NCBI GenBank assembly: GCA_031278935.1 | Contig: JAITJK010000176.1 | Span: 1-6,280 of the forward strand | Origin: Spirochaetaceae bacterium | GTDB taxonomy: Bacteria; Spirochaetota; Spirochaetia; Treponematales; Breznakiellaceae | Reading direction: 5' to 3' | DNA length: 6,280 nt | In this document: positions 1 to 6,280 of the stretch, piece by piece | How positions within the stretch are numbered: the stretch's first letter is position 1 | Layout of the letters: every line of letters begins with the position of its first letter | Notes under the pieces: model-generated | Database searches by the model: none | Seen by the model: the letters and a program-made list of their open reading frames with translations, nothing else | What the model was told of the DNA's origin: nothing | Position numbers and translations under genes: made by a program

Positions 1-34
1 CCTTTTTTGGGGACTTTTCTCTTCTCCATCCCCT

Positions 35-115
35 GTCATGGCGAGAGGCGAAGGGACGAAACAATCTAGCCAGAGCGGCCTCTGTACTGGATTGCTTCGT
101 TGCGCTGGCAATGAC
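35..115. repeat. Imperfect inverted repeat, probable dispersed palindromic element, 3' of the gene cluster
   Basis: The outer arms GTCAT (35-39) and ATGAC (111-115) are inverted. Further matching blocks run inward: ACGAA(A/G)CAATC(T/C)AG on the left (56-69) and its complement on the right (about 87-100), then CAGAG (71-75) with CTCTG (80-84) around a CGGC loop. The left arm is about 6 bases longer, so the stem is interrupted. The pattern GTCATTGCGAG...GAAGCAATC is familiar from dispersed non-coding palindromes in many bacterial genomes. It begins about 35 bases past the PII-like stop, so in the transcript it could fold and stabilise or end the mRNA. No uridine run follows on the minus strand, so a classical terminator is not supported. 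Confidence 0.65.
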
Positions 116-149
116 GATAAGGAGTAATTTCCCGTCGAACTCCCGTTCC

Positions 150-563
150 CTAACTGTTTTCTTCCTCCGGACCATAGTACACCGGGGGTGGGGGCGGCGG
201 GGCCGGTAAGACCGGTGGGGAGGCCGTCCGGTAATACGGGGCTTCCGGGCTATAGGCCGGGGGAAGCGGCGGCGGAGGCATAACCACTTCTGGGGGACGG
301 AAGAGCTTGATCCCCTCGTCGGGAAACCGCTGCTTCACCCCCTCAAGGGCCCGTTCAATGCCTCGGGCTTCGTCTTCTTCGCACCAGATCACCATGGCAA
401 AGTTTTCCTCAGGCCATATCGCGTCCCCCATCCGAGGCCCCTTGGCTCCGACGCCGAATACGCTGGGGTATTTGGTGTAAAACTTGCCTACCCCTTCCTG
501 GCGCAAGGCTTCCATGATGTTGTCTTCTACCGAATGGTTCGCCACAATCTCAATTCGTATCAT
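150..563 (-). CDS. Small PII-like (ferredoxin-fold) protein with proline-rich C-terminal tail
   Basis: This 137-residue protein has no signal peptide or membrane segment, so it is probably cytoplasmic. Residues 1-88 fit a beta-alpha-beta-beta-alpha-beta pattern as in PII-like proteins: strand 2-8 (IRIEIVA), helix 11-22, a loop with aromatic and glycine residues at 28-51 (YTKYPSVFGVGAKGPR) where PII proteins carry the T-loop, strand 54-61 (NFAMVIWC), helix 64-79 and a last strand 84-88. Canonical GlnB signature residues are not recognisable, so ligand binding cannot be assigned. Residues 90-132 hold 20 prolines, including PPPP and PPPPPP runs followed by Tyr pairs, then an acidic end (PEEENS). 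ATG 563 overlaps the pump stop codon (ATGA) and has AGGAG 7 bases upstream, so it is probably translationally coupled to the pump. PII-NG proteins are known beside CusA-type pumps, and a regulatory or sensing role in efflux is inferred. The fold is judged by eye only; another ferredoxin-like family (for example DUF3240) remains possible. Confidence 0.75.
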   Translation of the reverse strand: MIRIEIVANHSVEDNIMEALRQEGVGKFYTKYPSVFGVGAKGPRMGDAIWPEENFAMVIWCEEDEARGIERALEGVKQRFPDEGIKLFRPPEVVMPPPPLPPAYSPEAPYYRTASPPVLPAPPPPPPVYYGPEEENS

Positions 564-3500
564 AATCCTGCTCCTGCTTCGCCCGGTAGGGCCTCGCCCA
601 GGGAAAGCGCGGTCTTAGCGGACTTCGACCCTTGAGCGCGGGCCTGTTTTCTGCTTATCCCCGCAGCAATCCGTTCCCGGCGGGCTTCTGCCTTGGCTTT
701 GCGCTCGTCAGAACGCTTATTCATAATCGCATAAACCGTGGGCATAAGGAACAGGGTCATCAGGGTGCCGAAAAACAAGCCCCCCAGCACGGTTTTCCCA
801 ATGGGGGCCACCAGTTCTGAACCTTCCCCCGGAACAAAGGCCATGGGCGCCAGTCCCAGAATAGTGGTCAGGGTGGTCATAAGAATAGGCCGCAGGCGAT
901 TCCCCGCAGCCTCCACACAGGCGTCGTGCAGGGAAAAGCCCCGCTTGCGAAGCAAGTTGGTGTAATCCACCAAGACGATGCCGTTATTCACGATAATCCC
1001 CATGAGGACCAAAAGCCCCACTGCGGTAAGAATGTTAAAAGTGGTACCGGTGATGAGGTAAATCGCTACAATCCCTATCACCGAAAGAGGGATGGTGAAG
1101 ATGATAATGAAAGGGTCTTTGAAGGATTCAAAAAGACTGGCCATAACCCCAAAAACCAGGAAGATCGCCACCACCATGATAAGCACAAAGCGGCTCATCA
1201 TCCGCATCATATCCGCATTATCTCCGGCGTATTCGATGATCACATCATCTTCTGCGGGGATTTCTGCAGTAATTAAGGCCCGGACCTGGGTTTCCAAGAG
1301 GTTTATCTTCGTTCCTGGTAGGGCCCCGGCGGTTATATGGATGACCCGGCTCTGATTTTCCCGGCTGATGGTCATAGGCCCGGTGCCTTCCTGGTATGAA
1401 GCGAAGTTAGATAGGGGCACTCGGCCCGCTACTTGGCTGTTGACGAAGATGTGATCCAGCGCGGGCCGGGTACTGCGGTCCGCTTCGGCTAGGACCAGCA
1501 CCACGTCGTAGTCATGCCCCCCACTCTTGTACCGGGTGGCGGTGATGCCGTCCACCGCAGCCTTGATCTCGTTCCCCACGGTGTAGGTATTGAGCCCCAG
1601 GGCGTAGAGCCTATCCCGGTCAAGCTCGATCTCGATCTGGGGCAGACCGTCCTGTAGGTCAACCCGAGGTTCCCGGGCTTCGGGTATCCGTTCCTTAAGA
1701 AGCGCGGCTATTTTATCGGCAATGGCCTTACCTTTCACCAGGTCGTCGGTGCGGATCACAATATCGATGGGGTTTCCGCCGCCCATACTCATGCCGCCAC
1801 CGCCCAGGGAGAAGGATACCCCGGGGAATTCATTGAAATGGCTGCGCATTTTGGCCTTGATGGTATCCGCGCTGTCTATGCGCTTATCAAACTCCGGTAG
1901 ATTTATCCGGAGAGACCCGGTATTGCTGCTGCTGCCGCCACCTCCCATCATGCCCCCGCCGCCTCCCGCGTTGAGAACCAGGGTCTCATACCCTTGCACT
2001 TCCGTTTGCACGATGGCCTCCACACGCCGTAATATGGCTTCAGTTTCCGCCAAGGGGGATCCCATGGGAAGGGTTACGGAGATGGAAACCGCGTCCGCCT
2101 CCTGTTCCGGCATGAAAACCCAGCCGATCCGGGGAATCATAAAAAGGCTGCCCCCAAAGAGGGCCACCAAAAAGAGGATGACTACCAATTTATGCCGCAA
2201 AACCTGGTTCACCGCCCGGCGATAAACGTTATCAAGCCAGGTAAAGAACCTTTCAAAGGCCCGGTCAACCACTACAAGGGGGCCCTTCAGGGGCTTTTGC
2301 TTCCGGGTAACCAGGGGAAAGTAATGGCTTGACAACACAGGAACCAACACAATGGCGGTAAAGAGGGAAATAGCCAAGGAAATCACCACGGTAAAGGCCA
2401 GGCCCGCAAACATTTCTCCGGCCATTTCCAACATACCCTGAAAGGCTACCATAGGCGCAAAGACGCAGATGGTGGTTAAAGTCGAGGCTACAATGGCCAC
2501 GATCATCTCCTGAGCCCCTAAGACCGCCGCAGCATGGAGCTTGGATCCTTTTTCCCGGTACCGGTAGATGTTTTCCAGGATCACGATGGAATTGTCCACC
2601 AGCATCCCTATCCCCAGTACGAGCCCCGCCATGGTCATCAGGTTCAGGGTTAGCCCTGCAAAGTACATAAGCAGCAGGGTAACGATAAGAGATACGGGGA
2701 TACTGATGCCGATGATGAGGGTTGGCTTTATGGACCGGAGAAAGACAAAAAGGACCAATACCGCAAGAAGCGCCCCGGAGATCGCCGAAGAGGTAACTTC
2801 GTTCAACGAATTTTCTATTTGGTCGGTAGTATTATACAGCTCCGTAATCTTGATGTCCTGGGGAAGTTCCCGGGTCATCTTTTCCAATCGTTCCCGTAAA
2901 TTTTTGGCGGTCTGCACCGAATTCTTGCCGCTCTGCTTCTGAACTTGCATCATCACCGCAGGCGTCCCGTTTACGAAGACGATGCTTTCCTCATCCCGGA
3001 AACCGTCGATAATATCCGCCACATCCCTGAGGAACACGGTCCGGGGCTGTTGCATCTCTCCGTTCACGAGGCCTCCACCTTTATAGGAAATCACCGTGTT
3101 GCGGATCTGTTCAAGGGAAGTATATTCTCCCAAGGTGGTAAGAATGTAGGAAAGGCCCCCCTCGGTGATGGTCCCTGCGGCAACCTGCATATTCTGGGAA
3201 GCGAGCATATCCTTCATCTGGGTTACGGTGAGGCCGTAGGCTTCAAGCCGGGATTGGGGAATCTCCACCCGGACGATCTTCTCCCGGCCCCCACTTACGC
3301 TGGCCGTGGCCACCCCCGGGGTCTGTTCAATCCGGGGCACAATGGTGTCTTCCGCAAGTTCCCGCAATTCCTCTGGGGAACGGTTTCCCGTTACCATAAG
3401 GCCCATAATGGGGATCATGGAAGGATCAAAGCGGAAGATCATAGGACTGTCCGCTTCGGTGGGCATATAGTTCCGCACCCGCTCCAGGGCGTCTCGGACG

Positions 3501-3820
3501 GAATTGGAGGCGTCCACCAGGTCCGTGCCGTAGGTAAACTCCATCATAACCATACTGGAGCCCTTGGAGGAGGTGGAGGTTACTTTTTCAAGGCTGGAAA
3601 CCCCGGAAAGGGCCGCCTCAAGAACCCGGCTTACGGAACGCTCCACCTCTTCCGGGCCCGCTCCGGGGTAGGAGGTAATTACCGCCAGGTAGGGAGGGTT
3701 AATCTCCGGGAAGAGATCTATCGGCAGGTTTAGCATGGCAAATACCCCCAAGCCGATGAGTAACATAAAGATAATAAATATCGTGGTAGGCCGTGAAACG
3801 GCGGTTTTCGCAAGACTCAT
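560..3820 (-). CDS. RND efflux pump, inner-membrane permease (AcrB/hydrophobe-amphiphile efflux type)
   Basis: This 1086-residue proton-driven exporter should form a trimer in the inner membrane. It has the AcrB layout: TM1 (about 11-30), periplasmic domain 1 (32-340), TM2-6 (346-497), TM7 (543-562), periplasmic domain 2 (563-875) and TM8-12 (876-1033). N-terminal signatures include LPIDLFPEINPP and YPGAGPEEVE. The TM4 motif GMLVDNSIVILENIYR (405-420) keeps one relay aspartate, D409. TM10 has GIIVNNGIVLVDY (941-953), with Asn where AcrB has Lys940. R975 and T982 match AcrB R971 and T978. This is not the CusA-type metal-pump motif set. Periplasmic domain 2 has two Gly/Met-rich loops (619-632 and 673-682). 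A basic cytoplasmic tail covers 1034-1086. ATG 3820 is chosen because AAGGA lies 6 bases upstream; an in-frame TTG at 3856 would add 12 charged residues but has no ribosome site. The TGA overlaps the next gene's ATG. It is the likely equivalent of Borrelia BesB; substrate is unknown. Confidence 0.96.
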   Translation of the reverse strand: MSLAKTAVSRPTTIFIIFMLLIGLGVFAMLNLPIDLFPEINPPYLAVITSYPGAGPEEVERSVSRVLEAALSGVSSLEKVTSTSSKGSSMVMMEFTYGTDLVDASNSVRDALERVRNYMPTEADSPMIFRFDPSMIPIMGLMVTGNRSPEELRELAEDTIVPRIEQTPGVATASVSGGREKIVRVEIPQSRLEAYGLTVTQMKDMLASQNMQVAAGTITEGGLSYILTTLGEYTSLEQIRNTVISYKGGGLVNGEMQQPRTVFLRDVADIIDGFRDEESIVFVNGTPAVMMQVQKQSGKNSVQTAKNLRERLEKMTRELPQDIKITELYNTTDQIENSLNEVTSSAISGALLAVLVLFVFLRSIKPTLIIGISIPVSLIVTLLLMYFAGLTLNLMTMAGLVLGIGMLVDNSIVILENIYRYREKGSKLHAAAVLGAQEMIVAIVASTLTTICVFAPMVAFQGMLEMAGEMFAGLAFTVVISLAISLFTAIVLVPVLSSHYFPLVTRKQKPLKGPLVVVDRAFERFFTWLDNVYRRAVNQVLRHKLVVILFLVALFGGSLFMIPRIGWVFMPEQEADAVSISVTLPMGSPLAETEAILRRVEAIVQTEVQGYETLVLNAGGGGGMMGGGGSSSNTGSLRINLPEFDKRIDSADTIKAKMRSHFNEFPGVSFSLGGGGMSMGGGNPIDIVIRTDDLVKGKAIADKIAALLKERIPEAREPRVDLQDGLPQIEIELDRDRLYALGLNTYTVGNEIKAAVDGITATRYKSGGHDYDVVLVLAEADRSTRPALDHIFVNSQVAGRVPLSNFASYQEGTGPMTISRENQSRVIHITAGALPGTKINLLETQVRALITAEIPAEDDVIIEYAGDNADMMRMMSRFVLIMVVAIFLVFGVMASLFESFKDPFIIIFTIPLSVIGIVAIYLITGTTFNILTAVGLLVLMGIIVNNGIVLVDYTNLLRKRGFSLHDACVEAAGNRLRPILMTTLTTILGLAPMAFVPGEGSELVAPIGKTVLGGLFFGTLMTLFLMPTVYAIMNKRSDERKAKAEARRERIAAGISRKQARAQGSKSAKTALSLGEALPGEAGAGL
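571..575 (-). promoter_or_regulatory. Ribosome binding site of the PII-like gene, inside the pump coding region
   Basis: AGGAG on the minus strand sits 7 bases before ATG 563 and lies within the last codons of the pump gene. The strong match and spacing support a real, independently initiated small gene at the pump's 3' end. Confidence 0.7.
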
Positions 3821-3826
3821 TCTTTT

Positions 3827-3831
3827 TCCTT
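3827..3831 (-). promoter_or_regulatory. Ribosome binding site deciding the pump start
   Basis: AAGGA on the minus strand lies 6 bases before ATG 3820. The upstream in-frame TTG at 3856 is preceded by CTTTAAGCAGCGACC, which has no purine-rich Shine-Dalgarno element. This supports ATG 3820, with a 28-base gap after the adaptor stop, as the pump start. Confidence 0.7.
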
Positions 3832-3848
3832 CTTTATTCCTTTTCCCC

Positions 3849-4796
3849 TTACTCAAGGTCGCTGCTTAAAGGGGCAACCCGGTCAATGACATTGATCCGG
3901 GATCCGTCTTCAAGGAGGGTCTGACCCCGGATAATCACCTCTTCCTCTGGGACAAGCCCCTCCTGGATTTCTGCGATCCCGTCCACCAGGATCCCGGGCG
4001 CTACTTCCCGCTGCCGGGCGACCCGAAAGGCCGGGTCCGTGGGGTCCGTTTCCACGGTAAAGACGAAGGTTTTCCCAAAACGTTGGACTAAGGCTCCTGC
4101 AGGGAGCTTAACGATGTGATCCTTGCGCTGGGTAACGATCTTCACCTTGGCGAACATACCTGGTTTGAGCCGGGCGTTGCGGTTTTCCACGTTGATCTTC
4201 ACCTCCATGGTCCGGGACGCGGGGTCCACCACGGGGCTCAGTTCCGTTACACTACCCCGAAAGAGTTCCCCCGGATAGGCGTCCAGGGTAATCTCACAGG
4301 GTTGGCGCAAGGCGATTTTGGAAATAAACCGTTCCGCCACATACACCCGCAGTTCCAGGGCGTTTCCCCCGGCGATCCGGGCCAGGGGCATACTCTGGCT
4401 TACGGTCATCCCCAGCTGGGCCGGGAGGGCTACGATGGTTCCCGCAATGGGAGCCCGGGTTACGCCGGGCAGGTAGTTCATCCCCGGCCGAGAGGGGTCT
4501 ACCGCGGCTATGGCCTGGTCCCGGGAAACCCGTTGGCCGATGGAGACGTAGAGCCGGGTAACTTTCCCGGCCACATCGGAGAAGGCGTCCACCGTGGTTC
4601 CCGAGGCAATGTCCCCGGAGAGGGCGAGGTAATCCCGGATTTGGCCCTGTACCGCCACGGTGGTATTCACCGCGAAGACCGGGATTTCCGGCGCGGCAGG
4701 GGCGTCTTTGTTCGGCCCCTTATCCGAGGGCTTACAGCCTTGGACGCTCAGGGCGCCGAGGAGTATGAAGAAAGATACAAGAAAAATCGGTTTCAT
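3849..4796 (-). CDS. RND periplasmic adaptor (membrane fusion protein), lipoprotein, lacking the alpha-helical hairpin
   Basis: This 315-residue adaptor links the inner-membrane pump to the outer-membrane channel. Residues 1-20 form a lipoprotein signal peptide, and C21 follows a relaxed lipobox (V-Q-G-C), so the protein should be lipid-anchored in the periplasm. The first lipoyl half is about 70-100 (VAGKVTRLYVSIGQRV) and the second about 113-142 (TRAPIAGTIVALPAQLGMTV). Only about 12 residues join them, whereas AcrA-like adaptors insert a long coiled-coil hairpin there. A beta-barrel domain follows (about 146-224, with the typical LKPGMFAKVKI strand at 210-220), then a membrane-proximal domain (about 225-305). 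The hairpin-free design matches Borrelia BesA. Translation starts at ATG 4796, inside the channel's stop codon (ATGA overlap), with a GGAG sequence 8 bases upstream. It is shorter than AcrA because the hairpin is absent; there is no sign of a frameshift. Confidence 0.95.
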   Translation of the reverse strand: MKPIFLVSFFILLGALSVQGCKPSDKGPNKDAPAAPEIPVFAVNTTVAVQGQIRDYLALSGDIASGTTVDAFSDVAGKVTRLYVSIGQRVSRDQAIAAVDPSRPGMNYLPGVTRAPIAGTIVALPAQLGMTVSQSMPLARIAGGNALELRVYVAERFISKIALRQPCEITLDAYPGELFRGSVTELSPVVDPASRTMEVKINVENRNARLKPGMFAKVKIVTQRKDHIVKLPAGALVQRFGKTFVFTVETDPTDPAFRVARQREVAPGILVDGIAEIQEGLVPEEEVIIRGQTLLEDGSRINVIDRVAPLSSDLE

Positions 4797-6280
4797 TCGC
4801 TTTGCTCCGAGGCCTTTTCTGAAGGCGAGATTCCAGGACGGGTACTCAAGGTTCCAAAGGGAACCCCGACGGCGTATTCCAGATCGATGAGTCCTTTGAG
4901 GTAATTAAATTGCTGCTCCAATATCCCGATCCGGGCCTTCCGCAGTTCCAATTCGGCGTTCTGTACTTCCAAAAGATCGTTTAAGCCCGCCCGGTAGGCC
5001 TGTTCGGTTAAGCGATAGGTTCGCTCCGCCAGGTCCACCGTGAGTTTCTGGGCGTCTGCGGTGGAACGGGCCTGTTCCAGGGATAACACCGTGTTATACA
5101 CCTCTAGTTCCGTGCCCCGGACCGCCTGGGCAAGACTTACGTTGAGGCTGGAAAGGCTTTCATCGATCTCCTTCAGGCCTTGAGCCTCGGTACTCCAGGG
5201 GAGCAGGCCGTTTAGGCGAAAGCTCAACGTGAGGCGGAACATCCCAGACTGCTGTTTCCATCCGTCTTCCATGAACCAGGAATCCTTCCAGGGATCCCCT
5301 TGAAAGGTGGGATCCGCGTTCCAGCTTAAGGAGAGGGTAGGGGTATAGAGCTGATAAAAGGTTTTTTTGCGGGTACTTTGGAGGATCAAAATACTCTGCC
5401 GCAGTTCCTGAATATCCGGTTTGCCGTTGGCTGCCTTTGCGATAAGGTCCGCTACGTCTATAGGGATGAAGATCGTATCCTCCGCAAGGGGAACCAAGGT
5501 AAATTCCGTATCGTAAGGGAGGCCTAGGTTCATGGCAAACTGGGCCATACTCACCTTGAGGCCATTTTCCGCCTGATCGATGGTGGGTTTTAGGTTTTCC
5601 AGGGTAACTTGCGCTTGCAGCAACGTGAGTTCCGGGGCAAGACCTGAACGGTAATTGGCCTGGGCCATTTCAACCCGCTGCTCGGCGGCGTTGTAATTCT
5701 CCCGTAACAGAGCGATATTTTCCTGGATTAGGAGCATTTGGTAGTAGGATTTCCGTACGTCCCGTTCCAGTTGAGCCTTGGCCTTTTCGTAACTCATAAG
5801 GCCGCTCTCATAGTCCAGCCGCAGACTCCGCATCCCTTCAAAGAGGGCGAAGTTCAGGTTCAAGGCGATCTGTAGGGAACCGGCAATGTGCCATTGGGGA
5901 ACATCCACCGAAAACGGGACCACCCCGTAAATCCCCGGTATAGTAGGAATCGCCACCGGCGCGAGGCCCGAAGCAGTGGTAGCCACGTTGCTCCGCATCA
6001 AACTCCCCGCTATATCCACCGTGGGGATAAACACGTTCCAAGCAGTGTCAGCTTTCCGTTTCTTGGTAGCCGTACTGAGCCGGGAAGATTCCAGGCTCAG
6101 GTTACTGTGGACCGCCAGGCTTACCGCTTCCTCCGGGGAAATGGTACGAACTTCCTGACTGAAAAGAGGTACGCCCCATAAGAAGCATACCGCAAGGATG
6201 ACTGGCGGACGCAGGCTCCGCCATCCGGCGCCGGGAGGCCGCCCTGGTTCTGAAGACCAAGACCGTCCGTAAAGGCTGTG
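4793..6280 (-). CDS. TolC-family outer membrane efflux channel (5' partial)
   Basis: This is the outer-membrane/periplasmic exit duct of a tripartite RND efflux system. The frame stays open to the right edge (495 codons plus TGA) and has no ATG, GTG or TTG codon upstream of 6034, so the real start lies beyond base 6280. Counting from the edge, residues 26-40 are a hydrophobic signal-peptide core (PPVILAVCFLWGVPLF region) with a plausible cleavage near residue 41. It is followed by the usual channel N-terminus (SPEEAVSLAVHSNLSLESS, about 48-66). Two outer-membrane-efflux repeats follow, at about 147-252 and 364-472. Each has a long helix, a turn and a second helix; the internal duplication shows in ANYRSGLAPELTLLQAQ and AYRAGLNDLLEVQNAEL. 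Between them is a Trp-rich strand region (about 310-358) that should belong to the beta-barrel. The GTG at 6034 lies inside the conserved N-terminal region and is not a credible start. The TGA overlaps the adaptor's ATG by four bases. Family assignment is firm; substrate is unknown. Confidence 0.93.
   Translation of the reverse strand, partial: HSLYGRSWSSEPGRPPGAGWRSLRPPVILAVCFLWGVPLFSQEVRTISPEEAVSLAVHSNLSLESSRLSTATKKRKADTAWNVFIPTVDIAGSLMRSNVATTASGLAPVAIPTIPGIYGVVPFSVDVPQWHIAGSLQIALNLNFALFEGMRSLRLDYESGLMSYEKAKAQLERDVRKSYYQMLLIQENIALLRENYNAAEQRVEMAQANYRSGLAPELTLLQAQVTLENLKPTIDQAENGLKVSMAQFAMNLGLPYDTEFTLVPLAEDTIFIPIDVADLIAKAANGKPDIQELRQSILILQSTRKKTFYQLYTPTLSLSWNADPTFQGDPWKDSWFMEDGWKQQSGMFRLTLSFRLNGLLPWSTEAQGLKEIDESLSSLNVSLAQAVRGTELEVYNTVLSLEQARSTADAQKLTVDLAERTYRLTEQAYRAGLNDLLEVQNAELELRKARIGILEQQFNYLKGLIDLEYAVGVPFGTLSTRPGISPSEKASEQSE
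4805..4808 (-). promoter_or_regulatory. Ribosome binding site of the adaptor gene
   Basis: GGAG on the minus strand lies 8 bases before ATG 4796, within the final codons of the channel gene. It supports the ATGA-overlap start that gives the complete lipoprotein signal peptide. Confidence 0.6.

Noticed and set aside
1..34. Rho-independent terminator after the gene cluster
   Set aside because: The T-run at 3-8 is on the plus strand. The minus-strand transcript would have A residues there, and no U-run follows the hairpin at 35-115.
184..220. Possible G-quadruplex on the plus strand (G5, G5, G4, G4 runs)
   Set aside because: The last loop is 14 bases, and the G-runs simply mirror proline codons of the minus-strand gene; the transcript carries C-runs.
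1722..2225. Open frame of 167 codons on the plus strand with proline runs
   Set aside because: The proline runs are the reverse reading of the pump's glycine-rich loops, so it is a shadow rather than a gene.
2945..3733. Open frame of 262 codons on the plus strand
   Set aside because: It lies wholly opposite the pump gene, whose protein has clear conserved motifs there. Its translation is rich in His, Gly and Arg with no recognisable domain, as expected for an antisense shadow in GC-rich DNA.
560..3820. Assignment of the pump as a CusA-type heavy-metal exporter, suggested by the PII-like neighbour
   Set aside because: The TM4 motif VDNSIVILENI and the TM10 motif VNNGIVLVDY are of the hydrophobe/amphiphile type, not the CusA pattern. 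Only the Met-rich loops hint at metals.
3821..3856. TTG start at 3856 for the pump, overlapping the adaptor stop
   Set aside because: There is no ribosome site before it and it adds 12 charged residues before a normal RND N-terminus, whereas ATG 3820 has a well-placed AAGGA.
4116..4904. Open frame of 262 codons on the plus strand
   Set aside because: It is antisense to the adaptor and the channel's 3' end, with low-complexity Gly/His/Pro composition and no domain.

Overview
The window carries one gene cluster read entirely on the minus strand, from right to left: an outer-membrane TolC-type channel (4793 to the right edge, 5' end cut off), a lipoprotein periplasmic adaptor of the membrane-fusion family (3849-4796), an inner-membrane RND proton-driven exporter of the hydrophobe/amphiphile type (560-3820), and a small cytoplasmic PII-like protein with a long proline-rich tail (150-563). 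The last 149 bases downstream hold no gene. They contain an approximately 81-bp imperfect inverted repeat that looks like a dispersed palindromic element.

Organism: a diderm bacterium, since it encodes an outer-membrane channel. A spirochaete, probably a Treponema-like species of moderate GC, fits best. The main reason is that the adaptor lacks the alpha-helical hairpin found between the two lipoyl halves in AcrA-type proteins. This architecture is known from the Borrelia burgdorferi adaptor BesA. The order channel-adaptor-pump also matches besC-besA-besB, and the adaptor has a relaxed lipobox (V-Q-G-C). The lineage call is an inference from architecture, not from a database match.

How the genes work together: the RND pump should capture substrate in the inner membrane or periplasm and push it, using the proton gradient, through the adaptor into the channel. 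All genes are tightly packed. Channel/adaptor and pump/PII-like pairs overlap by ATGA (4 bases), and adaptor and pump are 28 bases apart. A single transcript with translational coupling is therefore likely, with its promoter beyond the right edge.

The most unusual part is the fourth gene. A PII-like ferredoxin-fold protein coupled to an RND pump suggests a cytoplasmic sensor or regulator of efflux. PII-like genes (the PII-NG group) are known beside CusA-type metal pumps, but here the pump has hydrophobe/amphiphile-type signatures and the small protein has a tail with 20 prolines in 43 residues. Glycine/methionine-rich loops in the pump's second periplasmic domain are a second feature to follow up.
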